Shown piece by piece: positions 50,905-60,600 of a stretch of DNA of 64,000 nt. The stretch is from Buddleja alternifolia (lineage: Eukaryota; Streptophyta; Magnoliopsida; Lamiales; Scrophulariaceae). Under the pieces are notes generated by a model. The model was not told the origin of the DNA, ran no database searches, and saw only the letters and a program-made list of their open reading frames with translations. The stretch's first letter is position 1; each line of letters starts with the position of its first letter. The DNA is taken from NCBI GenBank assembly GCA_019426215.1, contig CM033396.1, forward strand, positions 36,508,503-36,572,502, given 5' to 3'. The position numbers and the translations under genes were made by a program.

Positions 50905-51346
50905 AGAAAAATCGATCTTAGATATCAGTCAATCAAAAGTTTACAACGCCTAGAACAATGCAATTTATATCGACTCAAACGATGTAGTAAGAACATCTGA
51001 AACACCAACTATCAAGTTTCTTGAAGATAACAAATCTTAAGAATTCACAAACGAACACAAGAAAATTCTTGTGCAACTCTTATTCAAGGAAAGACGAAAC
51101 TCTCATTCGAGAGAGAAAGCAAACTCTTGTACGAGAGAGAAAATAAAATACTAAACAAAATATCTAAAACGCTATATAAAAACTTATGTATCACCCGTCT
51201 TCATCTCGTCAGATCTGTCTCTGTCTCGCTAGACCCATATTCGTCTCGTCAGATTTGAAGATGTGATGTACAATTGAAGAAGGATGCTCCAACCCAACCC
51301 ACCAACGATGGTGGTGGTAACAGTGGTGAAGGTGACGACTGCTGAT
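50905..51346 (+). repeat. Dispersed repeat, copy B
   Basis: Same repeat as 43995-44539 and in the same orientation. It ends where LINE ORF1 similarity begins (about 51347), so the two elements are adjacent or the LINE inserted into it. The minus-strand frames in this stretch are not supported as genes. Confidence 0.7.
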
Positions 51347-51349
51347 AAG

Positions 51350-51879
51350 ATGACTGTTGAGAAGGAGAGAGTACAATTTGCAAGGGTTCTCGTGGAAGTC
51401 GATGTGACAAAAACGCCAAATTGAGTGAACTTTTAGAATGAGAAACGGGTAGTTGTAGAACAACAGGTTGACGTATGAGTGGAAGCACAAAATGTCATCA
51501 TTGTCAGAGCATTGGTCATGTGAAAGAGGAGTGTAGGAAAAATAAAGGGAAGATGGTGTGTAAGCTAAAACAAAAACAACCTGAGAAGCCGGGTACTGAA
51601 AAAGGCAAAGGGGTTGTTGAAAATATAGAAAACCAAGACTCACCTGAGGCAATGAAGACAACTCAGGTTAAAATAATAGGGGCAAGGGAGGAACCATGGA
51701 AATTAGTCACAATAGCAGGGAGGAAATCTTTACAGTATGAGACTAGAGATGACACTAATCATGCTTCTTCTTCTTCTAGGGTCAATGAGCAGAGTATCGA
51801 ATTTGGATCAAGGGGTGTTATTGTTACAGTTGTTTATAATGCAGAACATAGCCTATGGGAATGTGAGGGGACTCAATAG
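51350..51879 (+). pseudogene. LINE ORF1 fragment with zinc knuckle
   Basis: The gag-like stretch before 51470 contains stops. Then a frame carries the CCHC knuckle CHHCQSIGHVKEEC (about 51493-51534), followed by a Lys/Glu-rich tail ending at 51879. Order and motifs match LINE ORF1; only the C-terminal part is present. Confidence 0.7.
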
Positions 51880-54800
51880 TACTAGTAGACAAAGGGAGGT
51901 TATGAGCCTTTGTAATAAACAGAGTGTGGGAATCTTTTGGAGCACAAAATCAAAGTTGCTAACTATGATAAAGTGAATAAACTTTTATGCTCTGGATGGG
52001 GTTGTATTACAAACACCAGTGAGGATCCAAAGGGAAGGATATGGCAAATGTGGAGACAGGAAATTTATGATGTCTCAATACTAAAGATGTCTACTCAATA
52101 TATAATAGTAAGATTTATAATAAAATCCAACATACCTTTTGTTATCTTACTTATGTATAGGCCTATAATCATGCTGCTGAAAGAGTGCCTTTATTGGGGG
52201 ATTTACAACATTTTGTTCATTCTACTTAAGATCCTTGGATTATGTTGGGGGATTTCAACTGTATCCTAACTGAGGTATATAGAATTGGGGGGCGACCCAT
52301 CACTGTGAATGAGATTCAGGATTATAAAAAGTGTATTGAGAAGTGTGGGCTAGAGGAAATGAAATGGAATGGGTGTTTCTATACATGGAATGATAACCAT
52401 GTAGAGAGACATAGGATTTTTTCAAAATTGGATAGAGTGTTTATGAATCAGGAGTGGTTCATGGACTATCCAGAAGTTAAAGCTACTTTTTTCTCTGAAG
52501 GCTTGTCTGACCATAGCTCTATGGTGGTAAATGTTTGCATAGACCAGGTATAGAAGAAGAGGTCCTTCAAGTATTTTAATATGTGGAGTGAATCTCCACA
52601 ATTCATCCTTATTGTATAGTCCTGCTGGAGAAACTTTGTGGAGGGTAATGCTATGTTCAGAGTGGTCCAAAAAATGAAGCAGAGGAAACCAGTCTTAACT
52701 CAGTTAAATAAGGGCAGATTCGATGAAATTGGAGTGCAAGCCGAATTTGCTCAAGCTCAGATCATTGAACTCCAACAGCAACTGAATGCAAATCCGTTAT
52801 GCACTCAGCTGCTGTCACAGGTTAAAGTAGCCCAGAGGAAGTGTAGAGAAAAAACTATGGCCCAAAAAAAGTGCTTGAAACAGAAAGCCAAAACTAACTG
52901 GCTTACCATGGGAGATCTCAATACCAAGTACTTTCATATGATCATTAAATAGAGGCAGGTTAGAACCAGGATAACAAAGATCATTTATGGGAGGAGAACC
53001 ATTACAGATTATAATGAAATTGCTGATCACTTTGTTCAGTTTTATCAGAACTTACTGGGGACTAGTAATCCAATAAGTAGTACAGAGAAGAACATTTTTG
53101 AACAAGATTCTAGATTGACCTGGGAGATGCAAATGGAGCTTATTCGACCTTTTACACCCGAGGATGTTAAAAGTGCTATGTTTAGTATATGTCCCACAAA
53201 GACCCCTAGCCTAGATGGATTTGGGAGTGGATATTATAAAGCAGCCTGGCAGGTGATTGGAGCTGAAGTTTCAGATGCCACTCTGGACTTCTTTAATCAT
53301 GGAAAACTGCTTAAACAGGTAAATTATATGCTTTTAAGTCTTATCCCAAAAATTGATAACCTAACAGTTGCGAGTGGATTTAGACCTATTGCATGTTGCG
53401 ATACTCTATACAAATGCCTTTCTAAGATGATTACAACTAGGTTGGGCAGTGTCTTACCCATTTAGTGGATGAGAACCAGGGGGCCTTTACAAAAGGGAGG
53501 TCCATTATTGATAATATTCTTATTAGTCAGGAACTAATAAGACTCTACAATAGGAAGAATGTGTCACTTAGATGCCTAATGAAGATTGACATTAAGAAGG
53601 CATATGATTCTGTTGAGTGGCAATTTTTCAAGGAATTGTTGGAAGGGTTTTGGTTTCCAGAGAAGTTCAGTGGGTGGGTCTTTGAATGTGTGACAACTAC
53701 GTCCTTCTCTGTAGTCCTTCATGGTGAAACACATGGATTTTTTAAGGAACAAAGAGGTTTGAGGCAAAGGGACCCAATGTCTCCCTTGTTTTTTGTTTTT
53801 GGTCATGGAATACTTAACTTGAAGCTTTCGATCGGCTGCTAAACATCCACAGTTTAGGTTCCATCCTGGTTGTAAGCACTTGGCCTTTACCAATATTTGC
53901 TTTGTAGATGATCTCATGATCCTATGCAAAAGCAACTCCTTCAGCTGTAAATGTGCTCTAGAATGCATTCCGAAGGTTTTGTAAAACATCTGGTCTCTTT
54001 GCTAACCAAGGAAAGTCTAATGTATTTGTCAGAGGGGTTACTATGGAGGTTAAAGAAGAAATCTTACACACTACGAGGTTCTCAGAAGGAGTTTTCCTAA
54101 TGAGGTATCTAGGAGTTCCACTGTCCCACAAAGTAGAATAAACTAGATTGTTTTACACTGGTTGAGAAAGTTACTAAAAGGCTATCAAATTGGGCTTCCA
54201 GACATCTATCATATGCTGGAAGAGTCTAATTGATCAATTCTGTGTTGTTATCTATGCATGTTTATTAGGCCTCCATCTTCATTCTTTATGAAGCAAATTG
54301 AGCAAAAGTGTAGGGCTTTTTTATGGGACAAGACATATCAGAGCAGGAAACTGATTCCTATTAGCTGGGACTAAGTGTACATAAGGAAAACGAATGGGGA
54401 GCTAAATATCAAATGTTGTAGAACATGGAACATTGCATCTTTTGGCAAACAGGTATGGGCTTTATCTCAGAAAAAAGATTCATTGTGGGTTAAGTGGATC
54501 ACAGGGGTATACCTAAAAGACCATGAGTTTTGGGGTTATAACCTTCCCCAAGATTGTAGTTGGGCCTGGAGGAAAATGAACAGTGTGAAGAGGAAACTTC
54601 AAGCAGTCTATGTGCAGAATCGATGGAATTAGACTCCTTCATATATATACACTATCCCAACCTGCTATAAATGGCTTAGAGGTCAGCAAAGACCTTTTAG
54701 AAGTGCTAAAATCGTTTGGAGAAGTTAACAATACCCAAACATTCCTTTACTATTTGGTTGATGTTACATGCTAAATTATTGACTCAAGACAGATTGATGA

Positions 54801-55215
54801 AGTTCATTCCAAATGTTGAGAGTCGTTGTGTTTTTTGTGGAGAAGGGATTGAGACTACTAAACACTTATTTTTTGAATGTGTATGGGGAAGAGAAGTTCT
54901 GCAGCTGACAATGCAGGATGCAAGTCCATACTTGGCCATATCAGTTCACCAGATGGGTGAATTGGCTGAGACATGCATTTACAACCTGGAGATACACGCA
55001 ACAAGTACTTATGGCTGGGTATGCGGGTGTGATCAACCATATTTGGAGGAGAAGGAACTTGAGTATTTTTTAGCATAAAACAAGGAGGGCTGAGGACGTG
55101 TTTATGGAGCTGAAAAAGAAATTAATTATCATGTTTACAGGGGTGTGTAACAAGAAGTTGAGGGGCAGAGACTTAATATATATTGATACCCTTAAGGAGT
55201 GAAGAGTTCTAAATT
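51880..55215 (+). pseudogene. LINE ORF2 remnant (endonuclease, reverse transcriptase, zf-RVT)
   Basis: The endonuclease is recognisable by LGDFNCIL (52242 on) and LSDHSSMVV (about 52503). The reverse transcriptase has LIPKIDNLTVASGFRPIACC (53340-53400), IDIKKAYDSVEW (about 53586) and FVDDLMI (about 53904), the polymerase motif with V in place of A in the usual FADD. GLRQRDPMSP replaces the usual [10 protein letters not shown]. The C-terminal zinc-binding zf-RVT domain has CVFCGEGIETTKHLFFEC (about 54827-54880). Frames break at 52269, 52553, 52952, 53465 and 53842, among others, so it cannot be active. Confidence 0.8.
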
Positions 55216-55368
55216 GGTCCTTGATTCATTTTTTTATTTATTTGGGATACAGTTTTTGATTTTGTGCTTCTGATGAATACCAAGGCTTAATATATCTCCC
55301 TTGAATGGTGTTGTATGAACATTTTGTTTGTTGGGATCTAATACAATTACAGAATTACCTAAAAAAAA

Positions 55369-55839
55369 GAAAATTACACATTAGAGCCATCTATATCCAA
55401 CATTTAATAGATGATTTCTTGGAATGTCTATAAATCCTTTCTTTAATATCTTTTTTTTTCTTTTTTTTCCATGTGGATCATAATTTAAATGAGAAATACA
55501 TGTATTATCATCATGAATATGCAATATATATTCATTAATGCATCTATGAATAATATATAAAACTTTATTATGTCAACTTCAAGGAGTATATAAATATAAC
55601 TTTATAATTGTCTTTAGGCTTTTTTGATACCAAATTTGGACTCAATTTAATCCAACTGAACTTTAGCTCATCAATAGCAAGTATAAAGTCTTGGGTTCAA
55701 TTTAAGAACGTTATGGACTAGATGACATCCAAGTACAAGGTCTTAAGTAAAAGGATTTTGATCACTTATATAAGAAGTCTCGTGTCAATTTTTTGTGTAT
55801 GCGGTAATTTTTTTCTATAGAGGTATAAACAATCAAACA
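55369..55839. other. AT-rich intergenic region, no gene seen
   Basis: No supportable gene or repeat. Confidence 0.5.
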
Positions 55840-56213
55840 GGGCAAAAAAAATATTTTCAACCCCAACCTATTATTTTTGAGACCCGACTACCCAACTTTG
55901 TCAACTATGGCACTTCAGTCCATTTGACCGCTGCCAGTGAAATCTTTTGGAATATTATGTTCGAATTTATCAAAAATTTTGCACTTTGCACCTTATCGTA
56001 TGACATTTGTGCACCCCCTTGCCATTCATTACATAATACGTGCACTTTGTACCCTGACTCAAATAGAATATTGCAAAAGATTCCACCGACAACCATCAAA
56101 TGAACCGAAGTGTCACAATTGACAAATATTAGGTAATGGGGTGTCAAAATTAATAAATTGAGAACTAAACTGCTATCAACTACATAGATTGGGGTAAAAA
56201 ATGCATTTTACCC
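55840..56213. repeat. Foldback MITE-like element
   Basis: Inverted arms pair over about 150 bp: the left arm begins GGGCAAAAAAAATATTTTC, and the inverted right arm begins GGGTAAAATGCATTTTTTAC. Internal matches include GCACTTCAGTCCATTTGA against ACACTTCGGTTCATTTGA and GTGAAATCTTTTGGAATATT against GTGGAATCTTTTGCAATATT. No coding capacity and no clear target duplication. Confidence 0.65.
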
Positions 56214-56544
56214 AATCTAATACGACGTATCATATAGAACTCGTGTTATTAGTCATGAGTCTTCAAGTTGGGATACCTTGGAAATTAAAAAAGAAAGAAA
56301 TGACACTACAAATTTTGCCCATATCAATAAGCCATGGTGAAAAATCCATTTGTCATGGTCAATGTTTTGTTCATTGCAAAAACTATGGGTTTTAGTCAAT
56401 GTAAAAAACTATCAGATTAACATTTCTTTCACCACGACTAGCTGGAGCTTAAAATACTTAACATTTTTTTTCAACACAATTGACGTTAGCATGACTATAT
56501 GAATCGTCTACCACAGTCAAATTAGCCGTGAGTTCAGACTGTTA
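56214..56544. other. AT-rich intergenic region, no gene seen
   Basis: Nothing supportable. Confidence 0.5.
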
Positions 56545-57155
56545 GGCCCCAATTGGATGGCATGCTATATCCCATTTTTCGATTTTTCAAAGATTTTTTT
56601 CATAAAAAATGCAGTTGTTTGGTATCTCTTAAAAATATTTCAAAGAAATGTTACACTCAATTTCCCTAAAAAATATCTAAAATTTCATTGAAAAAGGGAT
56701 TTAATTGGCATTTCTCTCATATTCTTCTCAGGAAAGTTTGATTTTTTACTATTTATGATTAGATAGTTCACCCAATAACTAAAAGATATTTATCCGCTAG
56801 TATCTTAACAAAGTTATCAAATTAATTACAAATTTTGATTCAAAATGACGCTAGGTACAAAATAAGATACACTTTGAATATTTTGGATGCCTTATTATAT
56901 GAGTTTAACTTAAATATATCTAAATTTTTACAGAAAATAAAAATTCATCCATATCAATTTCTCACAAAAAAAGAAAAAACTTTGTTACCAAAAAAAAAAA
57001 AGTATCACATCTCACTTAATCATTACATTTTTTTATAAAATAAACTCATCCAAACACACTTCAACTATCATATTTCTACTCCCTTAAAAATAAATTCTCT
57101 TACTTTTTCTTAGAAAAATGAGAAATGGGAAATAAGATCCTATCCAATCGGTCCC
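56545..57155 (-). mobile_element. Tourist (PIF/Harbinger) MITE, copy 2 (inverted relative to copy 1)
   Basis: TTA flanks both ends (56542-56544 and 57156-57158). Read on the minus strand it starts GGGACCGATTGGA and aligns well with 45746 onward, including TTTTTCT(A/C)AGAAAAAGTAAGA followed by AAGGGAGTA. 611 bp, no coding capacity. It lies 450 bp upstream of the FPG start codon. Confidence 0.8.
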
Positions 57156-57226
57156 TTATAGACCATGGCGTCAGATTATGAAATATTTTTTCATTAACAA
57201 TATTCAATTTTCTTTTTAGTGTGAAA

Positions 57227-57420
57227 ATACTTAAGCAGGTGTAAAGCTTTCAACCACGTTTTTCAACTTTATGTGAGAGGTTATGAGTTCGAATCTAAGT
57301 TGCCACAAGTTGTGGCTCTTTCCTTCTTTATAGTCTTTATGACTCAAAATTATAACTATCAACCCGGGTTTATCGGGCTAGATATGTAGGGTGTCCCCTC
57401 CCTCTTAAATTAAAAAAAAA
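57227..57420 (+). mobile_element. SINE-like element sharing a 3' tail with a LINE remnant
   Basis: A B-box-like GAGTTCGAATCTA (near 57289) lies about 60 bp from the proposed 5' end. The last 60 bp (from 57361, with GGTTTATCGGGCTAGA, then GGGTGTCCCC) resemble the LINE tail at about 49820-49880, and the element ends in a poly(A) run (57412-57420). The A box is poorly defined and no target duplication is clear, so the class is tentative. Confidence 0.4.
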
Positions 57421-57508
57421 TTTATATCACTAGAAATTAAAAAAAAAAAAAAAGAAAGAGAGGACGGAAATTACATCACTACCCCTCCCTTGACAAAAGC
57501 AATAGAGC

Positions 57509-57516
57509 GCGCGAAA
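57509..57516. promoter_or_regulatory. Candidate E2F site upstream of FPG
   Basis: GCGCGAAA on the plus strand is TTTCGCGC on the minus strand, a match to the E2F consensus TTTSSCGC, 90 bp before the FPG start codon. Its position is suitable for a promoter site in a DNA-repair gene, but this rests on motif alone. Confidence 0.4.
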
Positions 57517-57605
57517 CCCCACAAAACCCCCCATTACTCTCTCTTCTTACACTTTCCATCTCTCGACGGTAGAAGAGTAGTACATCGTGTTACTGCGATT
57601 GTACA

Positions 57606-60600
57606 ATGCCGGAGCTTCCTGAGGTGGAGGCGGCGCGTCGAGCGATTGAGGATCACTGCGTCGGGAAGAAGATCAAGAAATCGACGGTCGCCGATGATTC
57701 TAAAGTCATCGACGGCGTGTCTCCGGCGGACTTCCAGGCGGCGCTCGACGGAAAAACTATAGTCGCTGCTCATCGCAAGGGAAAGAACATGTGGCTTCAA
57801 CTTGATTCCCCTCCTTTTCCCTCTTTCCAATTCGGTACAATTATCTCATTTTTAAAAGCCCTAGTTACTGTTTTTGGTATTATTGTTATTTTTGTGTGTT
57901 AATACTGGTTGTATTGTGGTTATAACCTGGAATTTTGATGGTGGAGCTTGGGAAAAATCTATGCTATACGGAGTCCAATGGTCACAGTGTCCATCTTTTT
58001 CGGTCAGTAAATTTGCATTGCACGTGGTCCCCACACACAATTGTGTGAAAAAGATTGACACGGAATACGCATTCGGATCATTGAACTCGTAGAATTTCCC
58101 TTGGCGCTTGGGTATATTGATAAATTAGAAACTTTACTAGAGCTAGTGGTTAACTTGTGTGAGTAAGCTAATGAATGAAGACTTCAACACATATGAGGGG
58201 ATTATGTAGGCAAATCTGAGAGCCTACTGAGTGAGAACCCTATTGATTATTAGTATCTGTTTCCCATAAAATCAGTTGTCTCCCCTTCTATTCTAGCAAG
58301 TTAATGCTTTTCTGGGGTTTATCGTTTGCTCTTACTGTTTCTTGTTTGAAGACGCATAATTACAACCAGGTTTTGTTCTTAGAATTGTTGCTCTTCATTT
58401 GTTTCTTACAGGAATGGCTGGAGCTGTGTATATCAAGGGAGTTGCTGTCACTAAATATAAGCGGTAAGTGGGATATTTCTCAGCAGGATATTGGGAAATC
58501 AGCCAGCTACATTAGTTTATTACAGAGATGTATGATTTAGCAATTGGAATTGGGATTAGAATTGTGGAGTTGGTTTCTTGTTTGAAGTTGTCCTTTGAAA
58601 TATTGTTCTTGCAATCTTCTCATGGATTGAATTTTAAGTCAACTAGATGACATTTGAAATATTATTAGTCTCGTTCTACATGATATCCACTAAAAAACAT
58701 TTAAAAACTAGAAGGAAATGTCACATGTATCATCCATAAAGAGATTATGAATGATTGTACTTAAAACTAAACACCTCAAAGTGACTGTTGGAGATGTGTT
58801 GTTAATAGTAAGGATTCAGGTCAAAGGAATGCTAGTGATTTTTTTTACTTCTTTTTTGTCATTTCTTATGTTCGTAATTACTAATTATTGTAACATCACA
58901 TGTTCAAAGGTCTGCCGTGAAGGATGCTGATGAGTGGCCCTCCAAGTACTCCAAGTTATTTGTTGAAGTGAGATTCCCTTTCCTTGATTTAGTGGAGTTG
59001 AACTGCTAGTTCTGAATAAAGCTGACTGCACATTGCACACTATGGTATTTGAGAAACTGATACCGCCTTGTTTCAATGTATATATGCTGTACTACCAAAA
59101 AATGTTAAAAGTTAACTAGTCATACAGGTACATACATATATATGCATGTGTGCATCTCTAGTATATATATGTATGTATTCATTTTCATAAGTGAGCATAA
59201 TGATGTACGCGTTTAGTGCAAGTGTAACTGTTGTGTCGGGGGTCCAGAATTTTTTAATTTTCTTGTGGGATGTGGCTGCATTCTACATTTCATGTCATAT
59301 TTCTTATAAAGTGACATCTTTTGTTCGTGGTTCAGCTAGATGATGGTTTGGAATTCTCTTTTACTGACAAGAGGCGGTTTGCTAAAGTTCGTTTGCTTGA
59401 CAATGTAAAGTAAACCTATTCATTCATCTCCACCATTTCTGTTTTTTTGCTTTATCAAACTGAAATTTTCGTGATGTTCCTATATTGACACTTTTCACAG
59501 CCTGCTTCCGCGGCTCCAATCTCTGAGCTTGGTCCTGATGCTTTACTGGAGCCCATGACAGTAGATGAGTTCTGCAAATCCTTGAGCAAGAAGAAGATGG
59601 GAATAAAGGCTCTTTTACTCGACCAGGTCTGGATAGTGTTTCTAGTCTCATTGCTGTTCTAAGAATATGTATATGTGTGTGTATCGTGAAGTGTCTAGCG
59701 AATGTAGTTCCGGAATATTTGTGTTTAGTATTACCATATGCTGGTTTTCTGTGAAGAGACGCTCTACTGCTTTTTCCAAAACCAACCCGAGCAGCCTTTC
59801 TTCTTTTGATGACACAGCATTTAAAATAAGAACATGAAATAGGTGAGAAGAAATGTATATTAAACAAATCTATATTTAGCTGCTGCATATAAAATTTGGC
59901 TGACCCATCTGCATTGAAGATCTTGAGCTTCTGATTCAGTTTACTCTACATCACAGAAGGTCTTAATTAACGCTTAAGAAGTAAGTTCAAAAGTGGTTAG
60001 ATCAGGCATAGAAGCTTACTATATTTACTGATGAGGAACAATAGTCTTGGTTGAGTTGTGTCTCTCTGTGTGTTTCTTCAATGGTACACGACCAAATTCC
60101 AACTATGTTGAAATAGGGAACAATGTCACAATGATATGACAAGTATTTCATTAGTAGAACTAGCATGAGAAGTTGATGCTAAGTTATTTCATGATATCTG
60201 CAGAAATCTGAAACCACAAGCTTTGAATAATTAATGGACAGCTTTCTTCCTAGTCAATGCACATCTTTGGAAAGGCTTGTTTGGTTGAAAAGTGTGCTTT
60301 AGGATCGTCATTTTGATGTCACATATCTTTATGGAATTGCTGATTCGATGAGTTTATGTCACGCATCTTTATGGCATGGTTGATTTGATGAGTTCAGTTT
60401 ATTTCTCGTAGAGATGAACTATTTTGATGCATAAATGTTTGTGACGTTGTTGCTCATTTGGTATTCGTGTAATGCTTGGTTTTAGCTGAACAAGTAAATG
60501 GAGATTTTTTTCTAGTATGGAGTTGCATATATGCAACTTGAAGTCATGACTAAGATCTACTTTAAATTTGTTTTCTTCAGACATTAGTAGTAAGGCATTC

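Larger units (their letters stand above)
51347..55368 (+). mobile_element. 5'-truncated L1-type LINE lacking an RNase H domain
   Basis: Similarity to LINE ORF1 starts near 51350 (TVEKERVQFARVLVEVDV, part of the gag-like domain), continues through a zinc knuckle, then endonuclease, reverse transcriptase and a zf-RVT-type C-terminal domain. It ends in a short poly(A) at about 55361-55368. ORF1 lacks its N-terminal part, so the copy is 5'-truncated. No RNase H follows, which places it in a different lineage from the LINE at 31925-37860. I could not find a target duplication. Numerous stops and frameshifts are present. Confidence 0.8.

Noticed and set aside
51209..51661. Minus-strand frame of 150 codons
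   Set aside because: It runs across the border of dispersed repeat copy B and LINE ORF1, so it cannot be one gene.
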